A stretch of 15,529 nucleotides of DNA from an uncultured Collinsella sp. (GTDB lineage: Bacteria > Actinomycetota > Coriobacteriia > Coriobacteriales > Coriobacteriaceae): contig URBP01000051.1 of NCBI GenBank assembly GCA_900546105.1, forward strand, positions 1 to 15,529, read 5' to 3'. Under the pieces are notes generated by a model, which had not been told where the DNA came from, searched no databases, and was given only the letters and a program-made list of their open reading frames with translations. The position numbers and the translations under genes were made by a program. Positions 5,938 through 14,205 of this stretch are shown piece after piece. Numbering within the stretch: the first letter of the stretch is position 1; the number at the start of each line of letters is the position of its first letter.

Positions 5938-6249
5938 GTGTTTCAGATAGCCGATCTGCTCGCTATCGTTGCAGGCGCCATCGCGGGCGCAATTGCCTTC
6001 CTTCCCTTTGTCTTTACGCTCAAGCCGGTTCTTGACGATAAACAGAATGCGGACATGCTCAAGGGTATGGTGAGTCTGGCGGTCTCGGCAATCGCCCTGC
6101 TCGTCTTTACCTTGGTTGTGTTTGTGTTGTTCGGAGAGGCATTTCGCATGTTCCTCCTGGGCGAGGCGATCGGCTTCGTGGCCTTTATGGCCGCCTGCAC
6201 GGTTCGCGTCGCCAAGGCGCTGCGAGATCCTCATGAGGTCGAAAGGTAA
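5938..6249 (+). CDS. Small three-helix membrane protein in the AtpI position
   Basis: The 103-residue protein has three hydrophobic segments: about 4-24 (ADLLAIVAGAIAGAIAFLPF), 44-62 (LAVSAIALLVFTLVVFVLF) and 69-87 (FLLGEAIGFVAFMAACTVR). It is the first gene of the atp operon, where AtpI (which helps assemble the c-ring) is found in other bacteria. The sequence is not clearly a member of the AtpI family, so this is a positional call. GTG 5938 has GAGG (5928-5931) at 6 bases; GTG 5926 is in frame but would overlap that site and sit very near AAGG. The ribosome binding site for atpB lies in its last codons, which implies translational coupling. Confidence 0.7.
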   Translation: MFQIADLLAIVAGAIAGAIAFLPFVFTLKPVLDDKQNADMLKGMVSLAVSAIALLVFTLVVFVLFGEAFRMFLLGEAIGFVAFMAACTVRVAKALRDPHEVER

Positions 6250-6252
6250 GTC

Positions 6253-7056
6253 GTGGAAATTTTTGAAAAGCTGCCTGATGAGATTAATCATCTGGTCGGC
6301 GAGTTCAGCTCCACCCCTGTCGTGGGCGATCTGAGCTGCGGCATCACGCAGTACTCGTTTTGGCTGATCGTCTCCACGATCGTGCTCCTGATCGTCCTGG
6401 CCGTGTTCAAGAAGAAGCAGACCCTGGTTCCCAAGGGCTTCTTCGTCAACGGTTTCGAGTACATCATCGAGTACGTCGAGAACGATATCGGCAAGGGCGT
6501 CGTGGGTGAGAACTGGAAGAAGCACTTCCCGTTCCTGTGCTCGCTTTTCCTGTTCATCCTGATCAATAACATGATCGGCCTGATCCCGGGAATGAAGCCC
6601 GGCACCGGCGCAATCGGCTCCACCGCCGCGCTCGCCATCTTCGCCTTCGTGTACTTCATCTACTACGGATGCAAGGCTCACGGCGTGATCGGCTACATCA
6701 AGAGCCTCGCCCCGCAGGGCGTGAGCTTCCCGATGAACGTGCTTGTGTGGGTCGTCGAGCTTTTCTCGACCTTCCTGCGCCTCATCACGCTCGCCGTCCG
6801 TCTGTTCTGCAACATGTTCGCAGGACACGTGGTCATGGGCTCGTTCGCCATCATGGCGAGCATGTTCATGCAGCCGCTGCTTCAGCAGGTTTCCGCGGCG
6901 CACGCCGTCGGCGCCCTGCCTTCGCTGGCCTGGCTTGCCATCCTCATCCTGATCTATGCGATCGAGCTTGTGGTCGGCGCCATCCAGGCTTACGTCTTCA
7001 CGGTCCTTACCGCCGTGTATGTCTCCGAGGCAGAGGAGGTCGCGGAGGAGGAGTAG
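6253..7056 (+). CDS. atpB: ATP synthase Fo subunit a
   Basis: Subunit a forms the two proton half-channels against the c-ring in the membrane. The 267-residue protein has the essential arginine R183 in LAVRLFCNMFAGH (180-192) and the conserved glutamine Q245 in GAIQAYVFTVLTAVY. Hydrophobic helices lie at about 34-52, 92-112, 122-139, 158-181, 186-206 and 223-256. The stretch NNMIGLIPG (105-113) is also typical. The start is GTG 6253, 3 bases after the upstream stop, with GAAAGG (6241-6246) as ribosome binding site. The C-terminus is unusually acidic (EAEEVAEEE). A 124-base gap to atpE follows, much longer than any other gap in this operon. Confidence 0.96.
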   Translation: MEIFEKLPDEINHLVGEFSSTPVVGDLSCGITQYSFWLIVSTIVLLIVLAVFKKKQTLVPKGFFVNGFEYIIEYVENDIGKGVVGENWKKHFPFLCSLFLFILINNMIGLIPGMKPGTGAIGSTAALAIFAFVYFIYYGCKAHGVIGYIKSLAPQGVSFPMNVLVWVVELFSTFLRLITLAVRLFCNMFAGHVVMGSFAIMASMFMQPLLQQVSAAHAVGALPSLAWLAILILIYAIELVVGAIQAYVFTVLTAVYVSEAEEVAEEE

Positions 7057-7180
7057 TCTTCCGTTCGCGCCTTAAAGGTAAGGTAATTCGTTAAACCGCC
7101 GGTGCCCGTACCCATGGAGCTCGGCAGTTATAAAAAGGTTATCCTGCGTGAAATAAGACACGCACGACAAAGGAGGAATC
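7057..7180 (+). promoter_or_regulatory. Long atpB-atpE intercistronic region
   Basis: This 124-base non-coding gap ends in a near-perfect ribosome binding site, AAAGGAGG (7169-7176). It holds a weak stem (AAC.GCCG 7094-7101 with CGGC.GTT 7122-7129, one mismatch) and an AT-rich patch, TTATAAAAAGGTTAT. In E. coli a translational enhancer before atpE raises c-subunit yield, and this leader may serve the same need. No -35 box fits TATAAA (7129-7134), so an internal promoter is not supported. Confidence 0.35.
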
Positions 7181-7375
7181 GTGGGAGTTATCGGTTACGG
7201 TCTCGGTGTTATCGGCGCTGGTCTTGCTATCGGCCTGTCTGCTCTGGGTGCTACGGGTGCTATGGCCCGTCAGCCTGAGGTCCAGGGCCGCGTGTTCACC
7301 GTCTTCATCATGGGCTCCGCCTTCGGCGAGGCTCTGGCTCTGATCGGCTTCGTTGTCGCGCTGATCGTTAAATAG
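7181..7375 (+). CDS. atpE: ATP synthase Fo subunit c, short H+-type
   Basis: Subunit c oligomerises into the membrane rotor ring. The 64-residue hairpin has helix 1 (about 2-28), the polar loop ARQPE (29-33) and helix 2 (37-63) with the ion-binding glutamate E50 in FGEALALIGF. The R30 to E50 spacing of 20 matches the family. Na+-type rings carry Gln in helix 1 and Ser/Thr directly after the carboxylate; here those positions are Ile17 and Ala51, so proton coupling is expected. The protein is 10-20 residues shorter than most c subunits, chiefly at the N-terminus. No extension is possible, because an in-frame TAA lies at 7154-7156. The start is GTG with AAAGGAGG 4 bases upstream. Confidence 0.95.
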   Translation: MGVIGYGLGVIGAGLAIGLSALGATGAMARQPEVQGRVFTVFIMGSAFGEALALIGFVVALIVK

Positions 7376-7390
7376 CACGGAGCGTCAAGT

Positions 7391-7993
7391 ATGAATCTTT
7401 CATCCCAGAAGAGCGCGATCGCACTCTCCGCGTCCGCGGCCGCGCTGCTCATGCCGGTTTCTGCGTTCGCCGAGGACGGCGCTGCCGGTGCGGACATCCT
7501 CATCCCTAAGATGGCGGAGTTCATCCCGGCGCTTATCGCCTTCCTGATTATCTGGATCGTGCTGGCCAAGGTCGCCCTGCCGGGCATCATGAAAACCATG
7601 GAGGAGCGCGGCAAGAAGATCGAGGAGAGCCTCGACGAGGCCGAGAAGACCAAGCAGGAGGCTATCGCCAAGCGCGCTGAGTCCGACTCGATCGTCACCG
7701 ACGCCCGTCGTCAGGCTGCCGACATTGTTCTCGAAGCCCGTAAGGACGCCGAGTCCGAGCGCGCCCGTATCATCGAGGCTGCTCACAAGGAGGCCGAGGA
7801 GATCATCGCCAAGGCCCATACGACCGTCGAGGACGAGCGCAAGTCCATCTACGCCGGTGCCGCGAGCTCCATCGCCGACCTGTCCGTTGCCGTCGCCACC
7901 AAGATCGTGGGCGAGGCACTCGAGGACGAGGCCGAGCAGAAGAAGCTCATCGAGCGCTACATCCAGGAAGCAGGTAGCCTGAATGCCGACTAG
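7391..7993 (+). CDS. atpF: ATP synthase Fo subunit b with signal-peptide-like N-terminus
   Basis: Subunit b is the peripheral stalk joining Fo to F1. The 200-residue protein has a membrane helix at about 44-63 (FIPALIAFLIIWIVLAKVAL) and then a long charged coiled coil (about 68-190) with regular Ala/Glu/Lys spacing. Before the membrane helix come a Lys at position 7, a hydrophobic run (9-23) and SAFA (24-27), which resembles a signal peptidase I site (AFA before E28). Most b subunits begin almost directly with the membrane helix. ATG 7391 has CACGGAG (7376-7382) as ribosome binding site; the internal ATGs at codons 21 and 41 have none. The 3' end overlaps atpH by 11 bases. Confidence 0.94.
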   Translation: MNLSSQKSAIALSASAAALLMPVSAFAEDGAAGADILIPKMAEFIPALIAFLIIWIVLAKVALPGIMKTMEERGKKIEESLDEAEKTKQEAIAKRAESDSIVTDARRQAADIVLEARKDAESERARIIEAAHKEAEEIIAKAHTTVEDERKSIYAGAASSIADLSVAVATKIVGEALEDEAEQKKLIERYIQEAGSLNAD

Positions 7994-8459
7994 CCGCTAT
8001 CAGGACAAGGTGCTCGAGACCTACGCTCGCTCCCTTCTGGAAGCCGCTAAGGCCGAGAACCATGTGTTCGAGGACCTCGAGATGATCGAGCGCCTGGCTT
8101 CTGCCAGCCCCGAGATCATCGCCGTGCTCGACACCATGTCCAAGCGCGACCAGCTCGACCTTCTTCCCAAGGTGGCAGCTGCCTTTAAGTATGTTGCCGA
8201 GGAAGACGAGGATGTAGTGGGCGTGACCGTCACCACGGCGATCCCGCTCGACGACGAGCTGCGTCAAACCATCACTAAGAAATGCGAGCAGGACTTCGGC
8301 CGCAAGGTATTCCTTATCGAGCAGGTCGACCCGTCTATCGTGGGCGGCTTGGTGCTCGAGGCACGCGGCGAGCGTCGTGACATTTCCGTCAAGACGCAGC
8401 TGCGCGTCGCGCAGGAGACCCTCGCAAACTCTGCTGATACGTACGGAGGTGAAGCCTAA
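7983..8459 (+). CDS. atpH: ATP synthase F1 subunit delta, shortened
   Basis: Delta (OSCP) links the top of F1 to the b stalk. The C-terminal half is typical: VGVTVTTAIPLDDEL (79-93), a helix, then VDPSIVGGLVLEARGERRDISVKTQL. The N-terminal domain begins normally (YARSLLEAA, 14-22). It then runs from the SPEIIAVLD segment straight to LLPKVAAAFKYVAEED, without the usual helix with LLRNFL-type residues. The 158 residues compare with about 175-180 in most bacteria. The start ATG overlaps the end of atpF, and its own TAA overlaps the atpA ATG (TAATG), so translation is probably coupled at both ends. Confidence 0.92.
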   Translation: MPTSRYQDKVLETYARSLLEAAKAENHVFEDLEMIERLASASPEIIAVLDTMSKRDQLDLLPKVAAAFKYVAEEDEDVVGVTVTTAIPLDDELRQTITKKCEQDFGRKVFLIEQVDPSIVGGLVLEARGERRDISVKTQLRVAQETLANSADTYGGEA

Positions 8460-10057
8460 TGTCCGAAACCCTCAATGCCCAGGATATCGCCAAGAAACTG
8501 CAGGAGCAGCTCACGAGCCTCTCCGCGACGGTCGATACGCATGAGGTTTCAACGGTCGACGAGGTAGGCGACGGCATCGCGCGCGTCTCCGGCCTCAAGA
8601 GCGCCATGGCAGGCGAGCTTCTGGAGTTCAAGAGCTCCGATACCGGTGAGACCGTCTTTGGCCTTGCCCAGAACCTTGACCGTGACGAGGTCGGTGCCGT
8701 TCTGTTCGGTGCCGTCGACTCCATCAAGGAAGGCGACGAGTGCCGCACCACTGGCCGCATTATGGATATCCCCGTGAGCCGTGCCATGCTCGGCCGCGTC
8801 GTCAATCCGCTCGGCCAGCCCATCGACGGCCTGGGCGATATCGTCGCCACGCACCGTCGCCCCATCGAGTTCAAGGCCCCCGGCGTCATCGACCGTACCC
8901 CGGTGTGTGAGCCGGTTCAGACCGGTCTGCTCGCTATCGACTCCATGGTGCCTATTGGCCGCGGTCAGCGTGAGCTCATCATCGGCGACCGTAAGACCGG
9001 TAAGACCGCCATCGCCATCGACGCTATCCTCAACCAGCGCGGCAAGGGCATGGTCTGCATCTATGTCGCCATCGGCCAGAAGGCCTCCACGGTTGCCAAC
9101 ATCCGCGAGACCCTCGCTCAGCACGGTGCGCTCGACTACACCATCATCGTTTCGGCCACCGCTGCCGATTCCGCCCCTATGCAGTACATCGCGCCTATGG
9201 CCGGTGCCGCTATCGGCGAGTTCTTCATGTACAACGGCGAGGACGGCAAGCCCGCCAGCGAGACCAACCCCGGCGGCCACGTGCTCGTCATCTACGACGA
9301 CCTGTCCAAGCAGGCTGTGGCCTACCGTCAGATGTCGCTGACGCTGCATCGTCCGCCCGGACGCGAGGCCTATCCTGGCGACATCTTCTACCTGCACTCT
9401 CGTCTGCTCGAGCGTGCAGTCAAGATGTCCAAGAAGAACGGTTATGGCTCCATGACGGCTCTGCCGATCATCGAGACCCAGGACGGCGACGTCTCGGCCT
9501 ACATTCCGACCAACGTCATTTCCATTACCGATGGTCAGATCTACCTGCAGTCCGAACTCTTCTTCCAGGGACAGCGCCCGGCAGTCGACGTGGGCATTTC
9601 CGTGTCCCGCGTCGGTGGCGACGCGCAGACCAAGGCTATGAAGCAGGTCGCCGGCAACCTCCGTCTGGACCTCGCTTCGTACCAGGAGCTCGCCGGCTTT
9701 ACGCAGTTCGGCTCTGACCTCGACGAGGCTACTCAGAAGCAGCTGACCCATGGTGCCCGCATGACTGAGCTCCTTAAGCAGCCGCGTTACAAGCCGTTTG
9801 AGGTTGGCGAGCAGATCGTTACGCTGTTCGCTGGCAACGAGGGCTTCCTGGATGACCTGGAGATCGCCGACGTGCTGCCCTTCCGTGCCGAGCTCATCGA
9901 GTACATGGACAATGGCTTTGGCTTGCTGCTCGACAAGGTTCGCGCCAAGAAGATCGACGATGACACCAAGGCTGAGCTCTTGCGCGTCATCGGCGACTTC
10001 AAGCAGCAGTTCATGGCCAAGCACCATTCGGATGTTTCTGGATCAGAGGAGAACTAA
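8459..10057 (+). CDS. atpA: ATP synthase F1 subunit alpha
   Basis: Alpha forms the non-catalytic nucleotide sites of the F1 hexamer. The 532 residues carry the Walker A motif GDRKTGKT (176-183), Walker B VLVIYDD (275-281), the HRPPGREAYPGDIFY region and the arginine finger R384 in ISVSRVGGDAQ. Residues about 257-273 (MYNGEDGKPASETNPGG) add some 8-12 residues just before Walker B, compared with E. coli. The C-terminus after LDLASYQELAGF is helical as usual. GGAGGTGA (8445-8452) lies 6 bases before the ATG. atpG starts 5 bases after the stop. Confidence 0.97.
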   Translation: MSETLNAQDIAKKLQEQLTSLSATVDTHEVSTVDEVGDGIARVSGLKSAMAGELLEFKSSDTGETVFGLAQNLDRDEVGAVLFGAVDSIKEGDECRTTGRIMDIPVSRAMLGRVVNPLGQPIDGLGDIVATHRRPIEFKAPGVIDRTPVCEPVQTGLLAIDSMVPIGRGQRELIIGDRKTGKTAIAIDAILNQRGKGMVCIYVAIGQKASTVANIRETLAQHGALDYTIIVSATAADSAPMQYIAPMAGAAIGEFFMYNGEDGKPASETNPGGHVLVIYDDLSKQAVAYRQMSLTLHRPPGREAYPGDIFYLHSRLLERAVKMSKKNGYGSMTALPIIETQDGDVSAYIPTNVISITDGQIYLQSELFFQGQRPAVDVGISVSRVGGDAQTKAMKQVAGNLRLDLASYQELAGFTQFGSDLDEATQKQLTHGARMTELLKQPRYKPFEVGEQIVTLFAGNEGFLDDLEIADVLPFRAELIEYMDNGFGLLLDKVRAKKIDDDTKAELLRVIGDFKQQFMAKHHSDVSGSEEN

Positions 10058-10062
10058 GCCCC

Positions 10063-10970
10063 ATGGCCAACCTTCGCGACATTAAGAAGCGAATCTCCTC
10101 GGTTACCACGACCAAGCAGATCACGCGCACGATGGAGATGGTCTCTACGGCCAAGATCCGTCGTGCCCTCGATCGCTCCAAGCAGGCCGAGCCCTATAAG
10201 GAGGCGCTGACCGACGTCATGTTGACGGTCGCCGGCGACGCCTCCTGTTCGGGCACCGATCCCATGCTGCAGAAGCATGAGAGCGTCAAGCATGGCCTGA
10301 TTGTCGTTATTGCCTCGGACCGCGGCCTTGCCGGCGGTTTCAATACGACGGTGGAGCGCACGGCCGAAAAGCTCGCCGCTTCTTGGGCGAACGACGGCAT
10401 CGAGTGCGAGATCATCGCGTGCGGGCGTAAGCCGGCCACGTATTTCCGTGACCGCGCAAACGTTGTCATGCACTTTGAGGGCAACTCCTCTGAGCCCGAT
10501 TTCAATCAGGCCCGCATGATCTCCTCTCATATCTGCGATGCGTATCGTGCCGGTGAGCTTGACCGTGTCGAGCTTGTCTACCACCACGCCAAGAACCGCG
10601 TGGATCAGGAGCTTCGCGTCGAGCATCTGTTGCCGCTCGACCCCGAGATGATCGCTATGGCCCACGGTCCGCGTAAGAACGAGACCGACGCCCCTAAGCG
10701 CATCTCGTCCACGTTCGAGTTCGTGCCCTCTCCCGAGCATGTTCTCGGCAAGCTTGTGCCGTCTTATATCCTGACGGTCATCTACCAGGCCCTGATCGAT
10801 TCGGCGGCTGCCGAGCAGGGTGCACGCCGCAAGGCCATGCACTCCGCGACGGAAAACGCCACCGCGATCATCTCGACCCTTACCCGCACGTATAGTCGCG
10901 TGCGCCAGGCTTCGATTACGACCGAGATTAACGAGATCGTCGGCGGAGCCTCAGCATTGGAGGAACAGTA

Positions 10971-10971
<1 letters not shown>
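10063..10971 (+). CDS. atpG: ATP synthase F1 subunit gamma
   Basis: Gamma is the central rotor shaft. The 302-residue protein has the N-terminal coiled-coil start NLRDIKKRISSVTTTKQITR, the ASDRGLAGGFN segment of the Rossmann-like domain (about 83-93), and the conserved C-terminal helix with ARRKAMHSATENA followed by the R/Q-rich end. A charged segment near 205-220 (HGPRKNETDAPKR) interrupts the globular domain, as is common in actinobacteria. GAGGAG (10046-10051) is the ribosome binding site, 11 bases upstream. The stop overlaps the atpD start (TAATG). Confidence 0.96.
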
Positions 10972-12425
<1,454 letters not shown>

Positions 12426-12428
12426 GTT

Positions 12429-12821
12429 ATGCGTATCCGCATCGTGTGCCCTGTGAGCTGCGCCTATGAGGGCGACGCTGCGTTTGTGTCGATTCCGTCC
12501 ACGGATGGCGAGTTTGGCGTCCTGCCTGCTCACTCCAGCGAGATCTGCACGATCGACCGCGGTTACGTTCGCGTTTCCGATAAGGCCATGGGCACTGTCG
12601 ACCACACGTTTGCCGTGGCCGGCGGCTATGCCCAGGTTGCGGACGATGTCGTGACCGTTCTCGTCGAGCGCGCTTGCGATTTGGCGACCGTCGATGCCGA
12701 CAAGCTTAAAGCTGATATTCAAGGTTTTGAAGAGAAGCTGGGTAATTTGTCGGAGGATGATGCACGCCGCGCCTACCTCTATAATGAAATCGCATGGTGT
12801 AAGCTCAAGCTTGCCCAATAG
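12429..12821 (+). CDS. atpC: ATP synthase F1 subunit epsilon
   Basis: Epsilon joins gamma to the c-ring and can inhibit ATP hydrolysis through its C-terminal helices. The 130-residue protein has the beta-sandwich signature FVSIPSTDGEFGVLPAHSS (19-37) and the AVAGGYAQVADDVVTVLVE strand pair. Two C-terminal helices follow (about 88-130), rich in Asp, Glu, Lys and Leu. Length is normal. GGGGGAG (12413-12419) inside the end of atpD serves as ribosome binding site. It is the last atp gene; an intrinsic terminator lies 36 bases downstream. Confidence 0.93.
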   Translation: MRIRIVCPVSCAYEGDAAFVSIPSTDGEFGVLPAHSSEICTIDRGYVRVSDKAMGTVDHTFAVAGGYAQVADDVVTVLVERACDLATVDADKLKADIQGFEEKLGNLSEDDARRAYLYNEIAWCKLKLAQ

Positions 12822-12857
12822 TCAAACGATTTAGCGTTCGACCATTTGCGAACACAT

Positions 12858-12896
12858 CATGCCCGGGATGGCCCAGCCACCCCGGGCATGCTTTTT
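12858..12896 (+). terminator. Intrinsic terminator of the atp operon
   Basis: CATGCCCGGG (12858-12867) pairs perfectly with CCCGGGCATG (12881-12890). The stem continues past one A-C mismatch with TGG/CCA, around a 5-base loop, and CTTTTT (12891-12896) follows directly. It ends 13 bases before the murA start codon, so it could also attenuate murA. A small upstream stem (GTTCG 12836-12840 with CGAAC 12849-12853) precedes it. Confidence 0.9.
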
Positions 12897-12909
12897 GAAA
12901 GGGTAGACC

Positions 12910-14193
12910 TTGGATATTATCCGCGTTGAGGGTGGCCACGCCATCGGAGGCTCCGTGCCCGTCTCGGGCGCCAAGAACTCCGCGCTCAAACTCATGGCGG
13001 CAACGCTTCTGGCGCCGGGCAAGACGACGCTGCAGAACGTGCCCGATATTTCCGATGTCCACGTGATGGGCAAGGTGCTCAAGGGCATGGGCGCTACGAT
13101 CGATGTTCTCGACGAGCACACGCTCGAGATTGATACCTCTCAGGTCGATTCATGGGAGGCCCCCTACGAGCTCGTTGCCAAGATGCGCGCTTCCACCGCC
13201 GTCATGGGGCCCCTGCTGGGCCGCTTCCATCGCGCCAAAATTGCCATGCCGGGCGGCTGCAACCTGGGTGCTCGTAAGATCGATATGCACATTCTTGGTC
13301 TTGAGGCCCTGGGCGTTGAGTTCGATACCGCCCACGGTTACATCAACGCTAATGCGCCCCAAGGTCTGCGCGGTACCACCGTCACGCTCGAGTTCGCCAG
13401 CGTCGGTGCGACCGAGAACCTCATCATGGCCTCTGTGCGCGCACAGGGCACCACGGTTATCGACAATGCCGCCCGCGAGCCCGAGATCGTCGATCTCGCT
13501 AACATGCTCAACGAGATGGGCGCCAAGATTGTTGGCGCCGGTACGCCCGTCGTGACGATCGAAGGCGTGGAAGAGCTCCATCCCGTTACCCATCGCGTGG
13601 TGGGCGACCGCATCGAGGCCGGTACCTTTATCGTTGCCGGTGCGTTGATGGCCGACGATCGCGGTGTCGATGTCACGGGCTTTTGCCCCATTCACTTGGG
13701 CATGGTGCTCAAGAAGATGGAGCTTATGGGTATCGACTGCGAGCGCGTCGAGGATGGCGTCCATGTGAACCGTGCCGAGCGTATCAAGCCGGTCGACATC
13801 CAGACGCTTCCGTTCCCCGGTTTCCCGACCGACATGCAGGCGCAGATTATGGTGCTCTCCGCCCTTGCCGACGGCAGTTCCGTTATTACCGAAAACATCT
13901 TCGAGAATCGCTTTATGTTTGCCTCTGAGCTGGTGCGCATGGGTGCCGACATTCGTATCGAGAGCCATCATGCCATGATTCATGGCGTCAAGGGCTTCTC
14001 GGGTGCACAGGTTACCTCGCCCGATTTGCGCGGCGGAGCGGCCCTCGTCGTAGCGGGCTTGATCGCCGACGGGACGACCGAGGTTTCGGCTATCCATCAC
14101 ATCAAGCGCGGCTACGAGCAGTTTGTCGAAAAGCTGCAGGCGCTTGGCGCGCATGTCGAGCATGCTACCGTCCCCGATCCCGTCATCTACTAA
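12910..14193 (+). CDS. murA: UDP-N-acetylglucosamine 1-carboxyvinyltransferase MurA
   Basis: MurA transfers enolpyruvate from PEP to UDP-GlcNAc, the first committed step of peptidoglycan synthesis. The 427-residue protein shows K22/N23 in SGAKNSALK, the MRAS segment with R93, the active-site loop PGGCNLGAR with C117, and FPTDMQAQ with D308. A Cys at this position is the usual fosfomycin target, so intrinsic resistance by the Asp variant is not expected. The start is TTG with AAAGGG (12898-12903) 6 bases upstream; the protein start DIIRVEGG matches the family. The gene lies just after a terminator, with no room for a promoter in between. The LCP gene follows 12 bases after the stop. Confidence 0.95.
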   Translation: MDIIRVEGGHAIGGSVPVSGAKNSALKLMAATLLAPGKTTLQNVPDISDVHVMGKVLKGMGATIDVLDEHTLEIDTSQVDSWEAPYELVAKMRASTAVMGPLLGRFHRAKIAMPGGCNLGARKIDMHILGLEALGVEFDTAHGYINANAPQGLRGTTVTLEFASVGATENLIMASVRAQGTTVIDNAAREPEIVDLANMLNEMGAKIVGAGTPVVTIEGVEELHPVTHRVVGDRIEAGTFIVAGALMADDRGVDVTGFCPIHLGMVLKKMELMGIDCERVEDGVHVNRAERIKPVDIQTLPFPGFPTDMQAQIMVLSALADGSSVITENIFENRFMFASELVRMGADIRIESHHAMIHGVKGFSGAQVTSPDLRGGAALVVAGLIADGTTEVSAIHHIKRGYEQFVEKLQALGAHVEHATVPDPVIY

Positions 14194-14205
14194 TACAGGT
14201 TGCCT

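Noticed and set aside
5857..6903. 348-codon minus-strand frame across the atp promoter, the atpI-like gene and atpB
   Set aside because: It is the reverse image of hydrophobic codons (His, Asp, Glu, Arg, Gln rich) and crosses a likely promoter.
7129..7134. TATAAA in the atpB-atpE gap as an internal promoter
   Set aside because: No -35-like box at the right distance; a translation leader is the simpler reading.
8549..10027. 492-codon minus-strand frame opposite atpA
   Set aside because: Same codon-bias shadow; composition (Val, Asp, Gly, Leu rich) mirrors the sense codons.
13150..14163. 337-codon minus-strand frame opposite murA
   Set aside because: Shadow of murA, whose motifs are complete on the + strand.
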